64,000 nucleotides of DNA from Paramecium octaurelia (Eukaryota; Ciliophora; Oligohymenophorea; Peniculida; Parameciidae). Made by a program: the position numbers and the translations under genes. Shown here piece by piece: positions 1 through 11,700 of the stretch. Location of the stretch: positions 62,001 to 126,000 of the forward strand of contig CAJJDP010000013.1 in the NCBI GenBank assembly GCA_905182995.1. Direction: 5' to 3'. Every line of letters starts with the position of its first letter. Position 1 is the stretch's first letter. Below the pieces are notes generated by a model, which ran no database searches, was not told the DNA's origin, and saw nothing but the letters and a program-made list of their open reading frames with translations.

Positions 1-212
1 AATTTTTACTCAAAAGATACATCAAACTTATCTGAAAATACAAAAAATGTATTTAAATCAAATAGTGTTAGATAATAAGGAGGATTAGTACTAAAATTTA
101 CCAATTGACTGCAAATGATGAAAATAATACTCCCAAAATTAAAAGGAAAACAATAAAGAAAAAGAAATTCAGAAGATCAAGATTTTATAGTTAATAAAGC
201 ATAACTCTATGA
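1..212 (+). CDS. 3' end of an uncharacterised basic protein (5' truncated by window)
   Basis: An open frame enters from the left edge and stops at a TGA at 210-212. A 23-nt GT...AG intron at 49-71 keeps the frame, joining a Ser/Asn-rich stretch to a lysine/arginine-rich tail with a KRKTIKKKKFRR core that could bind nucleic acid or act as a nuclear localisation signal (inference). TAA and TAG occur in frame and read as Gln. I do not recognise the family. The basic C-terminus and the well-formed intron are the only evidence, and the gene cannot be judged without its upstream part. Confidence 0.45.
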
Positions 213-642
213 AATAGTATGATTTCAATTTAATTTAATGATTATAACCACTGTTTAAACAGTGGACATTTAAATATGTTTATTTCTTCTGTACTAAATC
301 TAATCCTAATCAAAGTTACAATCATCATGCTGAGTATTATTTTAAATTTTGGAGGGAAACCAAGGAATAAAGTGATATTTAAATTTGAATTATTATTCAT
401 TATATATAATATTCATTGAAGATTTATGCATTATTAAGTTTTTATATATTTTCATTAACACTAAATTACATTGATATGATATTGTGTCAAAATTTTATCA
501 ATAAATGTAAGGACTTTAAAGAAATGATTTTTCTTATAGTTAAAGTATCAATGGAACTGTAAAAACAATATATTATTAAGAAATATATACTTGAAAATGA
601 TGAAGAATTTTTGAATTAAAATCTTTTATTTTTAATTAAAAT
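213..642. other. gene-free stretch upstream of RPL32
   Basis: This AT-rich spacer of 430 nt lies between the upstream gene end and RPL32. Short open stretches exist (for example around 260-390 and 485-620 on the + strand) and look mildly coding-like, but none has a convincing start, intron set and stop together. It probably holds the 3' UTR of the first gene and the RPL32 promoter; no specific motif can be named. Confidence 0.4.
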
Positions 643-1080
643 ATGGTTGTCAAGTCACTTGCTCATAAAAGAATTGTTCACAAGAGAACAAAGAGATTTG
701 TTAGATTTGAATCAGAAGACTATCCTCACAAATTAAGACCAAGCTGGAGAAGACCAAGAGGTATTGATAACAGAGTCAGAAGAAGATTCAGAGGAAATAG
801 ACCTATGCCAAAAGCCGGTTATAGAGGTGATAAAAAGACAAGGTATTGTGAAATCAAATGACATTTTAGATACTTGGATTAAACTGGTTTCAGAAAATTG
901 TTAATTACCAATGAAAAAGATCTTGAATTATTGCTAACAAATAATAGAAGTTTTGCAGGTGAATTAGCACACAACCTTTCAGCTAGAAAAAGAGCTACTC
1001 TCGTTAGAAGAGCTGCTGAACTTAACGTTAGATTAACAAATGGAAAAGGTAAAATTAGAGCAGAAGAGAAAAAGGAATGA
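643..1080 (+). CDS. RPL32: 60S ribosomal protein eL32
   Basis: Encodes a 136-residue large-subunit ribosomal protein, about the length of human RPL32 (135). The hallmark block [16 protein letters not shown] lies near residues 31-46, followed by KKTRYLDQTGFRK and the conserved C-terminal part with [12 protein letters not shown] 27-nt intron at 843-869 must be removed: without it a TGA cuts the protein after residue 72, and with it KKTR joins directly to YLDQTGFRK exactly as in other eukaryotes. The ATG at 643 gives the expected N-terminus [17 protein letters not shown]. The protein binds rRNA in the 60S subunit. Its codon use, with few TAA/TAG Gln codons, is that of a highly expressed gene. 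Confidence 0.97.
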
Positions 1081-1485
1081 TTAATTTCTGTTGTACAATA
1101 TAAATAAATATATGCATTTTCTATTAAGGCTGTCATTGAATTCATAATCAAATAAATATTTCTAGCATTTATTTCTTAGCAAATACTACTTAATCACAAA
1201 TATTATGATTAATATTTTTTTTTGTGTTTTTTTTCAATCTATGGTTAGTATTAGGAAATTATAGAAAATTTAGATGTTATGTAATATTAGAGAGGTTAAA
1301 TGAAGAAAATAGTAATTTTACTAATAACATAATTGATTCACATTTTTCAAGATTTTAATATTGTGGAAATATCAAAGGTACCTAAATGAATGTTTCAATC
1401 TAGGTTAGATTAGATTATTTTATTATAATTAAGTTTCATAATTGAATTGATACAAATAATTTCTAAATTTATTACGTAATCTCCT
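1081..1485. other. intergenic region between convergent genes
   Basis: About 400 nt of AT-rich sequence separate RPL32 (+) from the convergent discoidin-like gene (-). It contains poly-T runs near 1207-1223 and no open frame with coding character. It presumably contains both 3' UTRs. I see nothing else in it. Confidence 0.5.
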
Positions 1486-2040
1486 TCAAAAAGCATAAAA
1501 TGCTTAAATTTTTAATAGGATTAACCACTAATCTATTGCGCTTCCACCTCTATTCTTAATCTTTATTTATTTTATCGGGGCGTCTGGAATCTTTATGGTT
1601 GTGAGGCTCTTGGAAATGTTACTCTCATAAATCAATTAGTCATCTGCATCCGATCTTGATACAAACACCTACACATCATAAGTTCGTATAAATGTAGGAT
1701 CTCTATCATATAACCAAATTTTAATGGTATTGAGTTCGTAGGTCTGGAGCAAGTCTATTATAATGAATTAAGAGATTCCAGCATAGCAATACCCTCCAGA
1801 TATTATATAATAAATTGCGTCTCTCAATGGACTACTATTCTTTTAGCCTCCAACATATCCAACGGTTCTACTATTAAAAACAATGGCTCCTGCTGATTCT
1901 TGAGCAACATCCTTGTACTCACCTCTTATAACCGATTTCTATTTTAGTTCATCCAATTATGTATGGGTGTATTTAGCAAAAGAATTCATCGTTTCTACAT
2001 TATGAATAATAAGGCAAAGGAAAAGATAAATCAATTTCAT
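1486..2040 (-). CDS. secreted F5/8 type C (discoidin)-like protein
   Basis: A 184-residue protein with no intron. It starts with MKLIYLFLCLIIHNVE, a plain hydrophobic signal peptide, so it is probably secreted or vacuolar. Residues about 90-150 contain QFIIIDLLQTYELNTIKIWLYDRD, split as IDLLQTYELNTIKIWLYD, followed by TYDVQVFVSRS. This resembles the core strands of the discoidin/galactose-binding fold (an 'IDL...I..I.IWLYDRD' pattern, as in BTBD9-type F5/8C domains), which binds carbohydrate or lipid head groups. That identification rests on pattern only. In-frame TAA/TAG read as Gln. It runs convergently to RPL32. Confidence 0.7.
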
Positions 2041-2823
2041 TAAATTTTGAATATTATAATATTTTATTTTTTACAAGATAAATAAGCAATTACGATCTAA
2101 AAATAAAAGATACAAACTAAATCATAGTAATTTTATTAAGAATTTATAAATTCTGGATTTAAGAAATGGTTAGGATTTAAGATTTATAACAGTATTTTTA
2201 ACAAAAATCAATTAACATTATACTGAATCTTATTTCAACAATAGTAATAGGTTTGAAGATAAATAAATATATATAAATTCTCCTAAGAAATTTGCTAGTC
2301 TACTTCTGAATGCAATAAATATACTAAAAAATCAAACCGAAATAATTATGCTCAGTGAAATCAAATTATTGTTCTATTTAGATTAGAAGAAATAATGAAG
2401 GATGTTGGTAAACTGCTGAAAATATTTGAAAAATTAATTATTTGATTTACAAAATTTATGAAGTAATAATTTGGATCCTTGTGAGATTTACATTTCAAAC
2501 ACTTTGATTTAATATTTAGATTAAAGGCTACAATAATGTAAAATCGTTTTCTAAACTTCCTGTAGAATAACTAATTGTAGAGAATGCTAAGATTAATTAG
2601 TCTTTTACATTTATTAAAGCAACAATTTTATTTTAATTATAACTTAAAAATGAATTATAAATTATTTTATATAGGAATGTTCTTATGATTTGATTTAGTT
2701 TATCTGAAATTATATAAAAATGAATGCCATCGATTATTTGAATACAAAGATAAGTATGAATTAAAAAAAATTAATTTTCTGAAAAAGTGATAATTGTTAT
2801 ACAATTATTAAAATATAACCTAA
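2041..2823. other. gene-free stretch with coding-like relic on + strand
   Basis: This is 783 nt of AT-rich sequence between two minus-strand genes. Most of it looks non-coding. A + strand reading from about 2520 to 2690 gives a peptide-like sequence (KGYNNVKSFSKLPVEQL... then INQSFTFIKATILF) preceded by a possible GT...AG intron, but no complete gene can be built around it. It may be the remains of a decayed gene copy, which is common in Paramecium after whole-genome duplication (inference). Confidence 0.3.
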
Positions 2824-4070
2824 TCATTGTTCCTCCTCTTATTATTCTTTATCTTCTTTTTATTAACTTTTAGGTGAATCTAATATGTTTGGAATTTCAT
2901 TTTAATTGCTCTATTAGTTTTAATTATCCTCTTCATCATGTACAGATTATTAGTCATTTTAGTCATCTTATTTATTTTCAGGCTCCTTGATTCCTTAATT
3001 TTAGTTATCAGTTTAATCCCCATTATCATCCTTATTTGAATCATTTTGTATATTTGGTTCATTTATTTCATTAATTTGTTCTATAGATATTTTAGAAGAT
3101 TAATCCTTATCAGATTCATCTATATTTGGTCGATCTTAATGTTTTTGAATTCCATCCTCATCAGTATTGAAATTTGAAAGATCTTTATTTTAATCTCTAA
3201 ATATAATTATGTGTTGAATACTCTTTTTATTTTGGTTGAAGATATTTTTCTGCAAATTCTTTAGCTGTCATCGTTAAGGCTGATTCTAATTCTTCAAACG
3301 CTGTTTTTTGCATTTATTAAGTGTTTTGTAACTTTTATAATAAATCCATTTCGTATGTTTCAATTTGCTCAATCTCTAAAAATGATTGCTATTTGAGTAC
3401 CTTTTTATTTTCCATCTTTCAACTTTTATTCAAATTCTAATTTCTTTCCTAATTATTCTCTTATGGCTTCCCTTTTTTCCATCACTATTCTTTCCTTCAC
3501 TCTATTCAGATCTCTTGATTCTCTGATTATCTAATTTTTTTATTTAAGAGTAGTTAAAGATTATTTTTGAGAGCTCATTTTCCTAACTTCATTATGTCTG
3601 GTTTATTATTTGATTATAAAAGCTTTTTATACTTTATCATTTCTATGTTTTTCAATTAATAATTTATGCTCTCTCTCTTGCTATTTTCGAATTTATTATT
3701 ATTGCTCTTATTTCTTCTATAATTGTTCTTTTTCTTCTTCTCTCTAAAACATTCAATATACTAGATTTACTTTTTTCAGTTTTTCTTCATTCTTTTTTTT
3801 TAGATAATAGATTTCCAAAGCCTTTTTGCGAGTCTCTTCTATCTTTTTTAGTGTTCTGATTTCCTCTTGTTTCAACAATGCTACTCTGTTGTCAAGTAGT
3901 TGTTTATGTGCTTCAATAGTTTTTCTTTCCCTCTTAGCAGTGTTGTATTATTTAATTAAATCCTTGTCATCATCAAGTTCATTGTCATTTGTGAATAGGT
4001 CGTCGATGTAGGCTTACTATTTTGGAATGATATCATACCTTCTATACACTTTTTCGCTAAGAATGAACAT
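2824..4070 (-). CDS. coiled-coil protein with acidic Q/N-rich tail
   Basis: A 389-residue protein spliced at three micro-introns: 3744-3770 (27 nt), 3376-3400 (25 nt) and 3197-3221 (25 nt). Each removes an in-frame TGA or restores the frame, and exon lengths sum to 390 codons. The start at 4070 gives MFILSEKVYRRYDIIPK. Residues about 45-270 are a nearly unbroken charged coiled coil (repeated EEEKEQLQKKQEQ-like heptads). The last roughly 110 residues are low-complexity Asp/Gln/Asn (DESDKDQSSK, DDNGDQTDNQNQ). Such proteins are common in ciliary and basal-body structures, but no family signature is visible, so its function is unknown. Confidence 0.85.
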
Positions 4071-4111
4071 CTGCCATTTATTACAAAACAAATAATTATA
4101 AAATACAATAT

Positions 4112-4346
4112 ATGTTCAAACTCAATAAAATTAATCAAGAATTCCTTGCAGATCTTACCATAAGCATCCCTAAAATTTATTAGAAACAGTTAATAGCCAA
4201 TCAACAGTTATGTTTATTCCAATTGCTTAAAAAATGGAGCTATTTCAAAATTTGAATTAAAGGAAGCAGACTAAAAACATTTCAATTCACATCAAAATAT
4301 TGAAGCTAGGTTTTTGAAGATGGAATCAAATATTTTATTTGAATGA
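4112..4346 (+). CDS. small uncharacterised protein (68 aa)
   Basis: This tiny gene has one 28-nt intron at 4212-4239. Read without splicing the frame stops early; spliced it gives MFKLNKINQEFLADL...IPKIYQKQLIANQQLSISKFELKEADQ... ending MESNILFE at a TGA at 4344-4346, 69 codons including the stop. The amphipathic, Gln/Glu-rich composition suggests a helical peptide. It lies only 41 nt from the divergent coiled-coil gene start at 4070, and its stop is 1 nt from the stop of the convergent proline-rich gene. I do not recognise it; the proper intron and ordinary coding composition argue that it is real. Confidence 0.6.
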
Positions 4347-4347
4347 T

Positions 4348-4951
4348 TCAATATATTTTATACATTTTGCATTTGCAAACCTTTCCCTTCTTATTCCATC
4401 CAGTTCCATTGCACTTTAAGCAGACTCCCATAGCCCACAAACAATCCTTGCATTGCTTTCTTCTACATTTCTTCATATAGAAACCAGTCCCTCCGCATCT
4501 GATGTTTATATAAAATTATACAAATAGCAATTAGGTCTTATTTTTATTTAAACATTTCCACCTGCATAAGCATATTATCCTTATGGAATAACTATTGCTG
4601 TTGCCGGATATTGACCAGGATATCTAATTTATTATAAATGGTGTACTGTTAAGGTGGGTATTGTTAAGGATAGTTAGGAGGGGGAACATAGCCTGGTTAG
4701 GGAGGAGGATAACCAGCTGGAGGATAGCCAGCAGGAGGATACCCAGGTGTAGGAGGATATCCTTGTTATGGATATCCACCAGCTGGAGGAGGATACCCAG
4801 GAGTTGGAGGATAAGGGTAACCAGCAGGAGGAGGTGGTGGTTAATAGCCTTGTTAAGGAGGGTAGGGAGTTTGACCGTAGGCAGGAGGAGGAGGAGGAGG
4901 ATATTGTCCTGGAGGATAGCCGCCGTAGGGTGGAGGAGGGGGTGTCTACAT
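4348..4951 (-). CDS. GYPP-repeat protein with DnaJ-like cysteine cluster
   Basis: A 185-residue protein with two 23-nt introns (4624-4646, 4499-4521). The N-terminal two thirds are a proline/glycine/tyrosine/glutamine repeat built on GYPP, PPAGYPP and QQGYPP units, a type seen in annexin, plant and protist adaptor proteins and prone to self-association. The C-terminus is cysteine-rich: CGGTG, then CRRKQCKDC, CLKCNGTG and CKC, resembling the CXXCXGXG zinc modules of DnaJ/Hsp40, so two zinc sites are likely (inference). The opposite strand shows a long arginine-rich shadow frame that is not a gene. Transcription converges on the 68-aa gene with essentially no 3' spacer. Confidence 0.85.
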
Positions 4952-5085
4952 AAAATAATATTAATATTAATATTTTGTAATGATTTAGATATGAAAGATA
5001 ATGAATATTATTTCTTCATTTATTATTTTACGATTAATAATCGATTTAAGAATGATCGAGTTTTATACTTAATTAAATTTATAAT

Positions 5086-5926
<841 letters not shown>

Positions 5927-5979
5927 ATGAGTATTATGTCCATTATAATAATGTTATCGTAATAATAAAATGTTATAAA

Positions 5980-8650
5980 TCACTTGTTTTCTATTGTAAC
6001 AGGAGAAGGCCAAAATTTATTTTTATAGGATTTGCCATTCTTGATACTTTCATTTGATATTTCTGACCAATAAGTTTTGAGTTCAATTGGTCCATCCCCA
6101 ACTTAACCATCAAATTGAAATGCCAACCAAGTAAAGTCTATCTTATCTCTAAAAGAATTTGGTACTTAATAGTAATATAAAAATAATTACTTGATGGCAA
6201 TCTATATTGAACAAGGGGATAGTCTAATTCATATACATATATAGTAACAACAGGATTAGACTCTATCCAATCTTAAACATTTACTACTTTTTCATCCAAT
6301 GCTTATGTTCTCTCCATGAATCTCTTAATAAAAATCAAATAAGTAAAAGGCTGTATTTAATCAATAGTTAAAATTTCCATATGTTAATCCTACTCATTCT
6401 TAGTTTATAAACTCATTCCACCACAAGATTTAGAAATAGACCCTGTTAAACAAATAAAGTTTTCTCCTTTGAATTATCCATACAAATCCAAATTAAGATT
6501 TTTTGATGTCCATTCTAAAGTAATCTTCATTGAATGTTTTTTCACTTCTTTCACCATTCTAACATAGATATTAGTTTTTGGAAATTGTTCAGTTAAATCA
6601 ACAAGAGCACAAGCATTTTTATAACCTTATTTCTTGACTAACAAAGTATACACTTATTTAGTAGCTACTCTAAAATAACTAAGTTTTCCATTGATGTCAG
6701 ACATGGCTGATAAAAATGGAGATTCAACTTAATCCATAACCTAGCATGTAGTATAAACAAACTTTCCATAGAATAGTTTTCCATCAGCATCAGAAATTGA
6801 TGAAAAATCCTCACTATTCTAAACGTTTGCAGTTATTTACAAATAAGGTACAATTTTACTAAATTATTACTACAATTATGGATCAATGCTTAACAATCTA
6901 TTCTTTTTATCACTTTCCATTTCATAAAACTCTTATAAGATGGTGAAATCAGCAGTTTCAGGTTCATCAGAACAAAATTATAGGCATGATCCAACAAAAT
7001 GACTCACGGAAGCCAGAGATCCTTCAACAATGATAACATCCTATCCTGGTTTATTAGATTTAGGGAATGCTTTAGTAATTAATTCATCAGTTGTCAAAAT
7101 CTTGAAGTCGCTTAAATTAATTTCATTGTTTATTAGAAATGAGCCTCCCATTCCCTAAATTCCAAGTAAAATACTAGAATATATAAAAATCATTTTACCC
7201 AGGTTTCTTAAAATCATCTTTAGGTTATAAGTTAACTTTTGTCAACATCAAATTTGTGGCTAATTCGCAAATATCAGTACTTGACATCTAAGAACCAAAA
7301 GATTTCTGTGGTTTGAAATACTTGTATGTGGGTGCATCAAGAACAGTTAACTAATTCAAAAGCAGAGGCTACCTATATGAAAAATCATTAAGATACTTAC
7401 GATACGACTTAATCTTGTAATTATAATTATTAAGGTGAAATAGAATTGTAAATTGCAATTATTGCAAAGAACAATCCAAAAAATAGCAATAACATTAGCA
7501 AATCTGTGAGAACATTCTATTCCTTATTGCCAATATCGAATTTCGAAAGCATAGCTGTATTAAATGCCTAAATTATTCCGATAGCCACTATAATGTTAAC
7601 CCAAACAGTTAAATGATAGAGTGGTTTACTAAGAAAATCTTTGAGCGAGCCACAACAATCCAAATTAATACATGCAATTTAATCCATATTTGATTCCCAC
7701 ATATATGATTGATTTTCTTAAGGACATGGCAAATATGGTGATTGTCGTTCATTTAAGTACTTTTCTGAACATGTTAAAAATTATTTAACTGTCTAAACTC
7801 CAAGACTTTGAAGTGCATACCTACAGCCTTTCTAGGTGGATAAATCATTCTGTAGTATTGAGTATTGTCGGATCATCATTCCATTAGCAGTGGCAGCTAT
7901 GAAAAGGGCAGCTACTATCAAAAAGGCTACAATCAAGAAATAGTTTTAAACTCTGAAAATGAGGATAACACTGATTAAAATTGTAGCCATTAATAAGGCA
8001 AATAAACCATATTGCATGAACAAAACAATGGTGTTGTTGTGGTCTAGGGTAAAGACTTGGTTGTTGATTAGATAGACTAACTATTAAATAAGATTGATAT
8101 GTTACGAATTTGAAATTGGTTGCCGCAAACAACAAAAACAAAATGTTTAGTAAAACTGAGAATGCTAATGTGAATCTATGAATTCCATTCTATGTTTTGC
8201 TAAATTATTTTGTTTTATTGATCAAATAGACCAAAAAGACCAATTTGAATATTTAAAGTCCAACAAACCATATGTTAGCCAAGTGATTCTTATATTGAAT
8301 TATAGTTATAATGATTCCCAAGATAATTGCCGTGACACTTTGCAATCCAAATGATATTATATATGATGTATTATTCTCTTGAGGATTACCAAATTCGTCG
8401 AATTGGAGTGTGAAAACAAAGTATAGTGTTAATATCAAAATGGAAATAAGAATAATCTGAAAATGATAGATAGTATATTTACATCAAAGATTGCTAAAAT
8501 AAGAAATTCAAAATTGTTATTTTTAAAATAGCCTAAGAAGGCTAAGATCGCTGATACAATTGAAAGTGCTATCAATATAGGAGCAGTGCATTTGATTGTA
8601 GATAACCTTTTCATAAACACGGTATTGGATTGGGATTGTGGTTGATCCAT
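5980..8650 (-). CDS. tetraspanin-like polytopic protein with large C-terminal domain (possibly two genes)
   Basis: Five introns (8457-8482, 8056-8077, 7373-7400, 7174-7198, 6165-6190) give one frame of 848 codons (847 aa). The N-terminal half has about eight or nine membrane segments. Between two of the last ones is a Cys-rich loop with the CCG motif (NLDCCGSLKDF) typical of the tetraspanin large loop, plus further Cys residues. The C-terminal roughly 400 residues are soluble and include KITLEWTSKNLNLDLYGQF, which resembles secreted beta-sandwich domains. Caution: the putative 25-nt intron at 7174-7198 also reads as MIFIYSSILLGIQG, a perfect signal peptide start, so the second half could be a separate secreted protein. 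I favour a fusion because the 7199-7372 exon has coding composition. Confidence 0.7.
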
Positions 8651-8763
8651 AAAAATTAAAATAAATATAATTTACAAGAAATGTTTATTTGCCCCCCAAA
8701 GTTTGTAATTATATAACTGCTAAAATGAATTGATAAAATATTGAAATTAATTTATTCAATTTG

Positions 8764-11700
8764 ATGAACTTATTATTATTACAGTTTTCGAATTTAGTAC
8801 TTATTGGGTATGGACAATACTAAAGGTAACATTTTTGATTAAGAGAGTAAAGTCAGAAGGTGCAGATCGGTTGCCTGAAAAAGACATCATCGGGATGCTC
8901 AGAACTCTGTGTTTTAGGTGTAGAAGATTGCAGCACCGTTCCTCCGAAATGCGAGTATGGTTACTTTTTATTTACATTGGGAGCTTCAGATACTAAGCCA
9001 CCTTAATGTGTTTAGTGGTATGTTAGTAGTAAATATCATAGCCCTTATTATCAGGTGAATATCAATTCAGACTTAGTGAATTATTGTATGGATTGCTTTG
9101 AGGATCCTTACGGTTGGGAGTTCAGTAGGAAGTGCACGTATGACTACGAGGTAGGGAATGGTAAAATAGGATAAGGAACATACCAGAAAATAATGAGAGA
9201 TTATCCTGAATTATTTTTTGTTGGCAATTCGATTCAATAGGGAACTTGGACAGGGACGATCCCGAGGTCGAAACAATTGAAATATGCTGTGTATATATGC
9301 ACAGGATGCAAAGATTTTTGCGCAACACCTGACGAAACTACTTGCTTTACATTCGATCATGATTACAAGAAGGTTGATTATGATAAGGTTGCAGTAGAAT
9401 GCATTGAAGGATATTATCTAAAGATAAACAAATGCGACAGTTGTTCAATAAAGTATTGCAGCAAATGTAAGACTTTTGTTACTGGGTCTGGTGGTACAGA
9501 TTTCTGTGAATAGTGTTAGGATGGGTATCGATGGAGTGCTCAAACAAAAAGTTGTGTTAAATGCTCCAATAATTGTAGCTTATGCTTCACAGTTACTGTG
9601 GACAGCACTGAATTTTAACAGTGTAAAGCTTGTAACTCTGGGTATATACCTAGTCTGGATTTGAAGACATGTGAAGGATGTGATTCGAATTGTTTGAGAT
9701 GTGAATATATTTCGATAGAATAAAGTGAAATCATGTATCCATCTAGATCTTTTTTGTCGGTAAGTGATGATAAGAAAGATTCGTATGTTAAAATTTGTAG
9801 ATAATGCCAATAAAGTAACGACATCTTAAATTACGACGGATAATCCTGTGTTCCTACCCAGGTTTCTAATTGTGATTTTGGATACTACAAAATACCTCAA
9901 TTAAACGACACCTCAATTTCAAAATCCACTCTTAATCTTGATTTCATACCATATTTGAGGGGTTTTGATGCAGATCCTATAAGCATGTGTTTATATTGTA
10001 AAACTGACTTTGTTTTATCGGCTGATGGCACCAGTTGTACAGGCGCCGATAATGCCAAAAAATTAGCAAATTGCATTGCACATTAAGTTAGTGGGACTAA
10101 TTACATATGCATTAAATGCTCATCAGTATAAAATTAATTTAATTATTATAGGGATATTCCTTAGACACTAAACAGGGATCATGCTTTGTTGGATGTAGTG
10201 ATTAAATTGACAATTGCTTATATTGTTATTCTTATGACAGTCCTAGTGATGATATCGTATCATACTACGACTCATCTGGAATTCTATATAAAGGAGACAC
10301 ATAAAAGGTATACTCCTGTTTAATTTGTGATGATGGCTATTATGCTGATTTCTTTTCGAACTCTTGTTTGCAATGCCCATCCTATTGTTCCTCATGTTCA
10401 TAATATAACCAGGACTATAATTTTACTAATTATATGTACCAGAGAGTTATTATGGACACATTCAAAAAGTCTAAGTACCTAACTACGAGTCTAGAAGAAC
10501 CCTATTGTTCAAAATGTACCACAGGTTTTACGAAGTATGGAAACACTTGTTAAGGATGTACTAAAAATTGTGTGATCTCAAATCCAAGCTAAGTCGCAAC
10601 TAATCCATTATCCTTCTTGCTGGATGCATGTGAGTATCAAAGCAATGGAGCATATTGTGGCCAATGCTTCAATTATTATAGGGATAGATCTACTAATTCT
10701 GAAGAGTCGGAATGTCAAACGTGTCCCTATCGATGTATGGCCTGCAGGGAAAGAACTTAGGATGAGCTCAACAGAGTTAACTATTACTTCTCACCTTCAA
10801 ACTCCATTTTGGAAAAATACAGTAGATTATGTTATGCTTATGATGAAAATACATAATCTGCTTAAAAAGTGACTTATGATACTTACTTAAACATGCCACT
10901 TGAATGCGATTATGCTGCTTAATAAACTGGGAAATGCGTTTAAGAAGCTCTGATTGATATCAAGTTGTTTTGTAAAAGTACAGAGTACACTAACGAGTAT
11001 AATGTTGCTGCGATTGATGTCAGGAATTATTTATTTAGTTTAAATTATTTCTACTCTACTTCATCATCTTCTACTTATGCCACCAATATTACTTTAGATA
11101 GCATTGAAACTCTGACCTTTTATAAATAACTTAATGAGCAAGTAATCAATTCATTATACTTAAACGTTTATTTAAAGAGCTACGACAAATAATGTGATTT
11201 TACATAAAGTACTAATTTTCTATTCAATTTCCAAAAGAATGTATTTTCTATTAGACACTTCTATGTTAGTATTATCGGGGAAACAGATTCTACTAAAGAC
11301 CCTTTAGTGATTAAGTTAGATGGGTTATTGAATATCCCATGGTCGGACTATTTGACCATTAAAGGAATTGAAATCAAAGCCTTATATAGTAATAGTTCGC
11401 ACGATTATACAGGTTTGAATATTTCTTAGAATGTGAAAACCAAATTATCATTAGAGAACTTTAAAATTTCAAGAGAGTATGATGGAACAAAAATGATATT
11501 TTTGACAGAAAATATTGATATTCTTAATTGGAAAAAGGTTGCATTTAGTGGTTTCAGAGCAGATGATATTTTCTCAATTCCTTACCCCTTAGAAAATATT
11601 GATACTATTTCTTACTTTTTTGATGATGTCACATTTTACTAATGCACTTTTAAAGATACAGTCCTCTTCTCACCCACTTCGAATACTAAAGTGAAATCTA

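Noticed and set aside
485-1080. A second + strand frame, free of TGA, running from upstream through the whole RPL32 gene in a different phase
   Set aside because: With TGA as the only stop, long chance openings are common; the RPL32 frame explains the sequence and the alternative has no start or conserved motif.
879-1151. 90-aa minus-strand frame opposite RPL32
   Set aside because: Antisense shadow of a highly conserved ribosomal protein gene.
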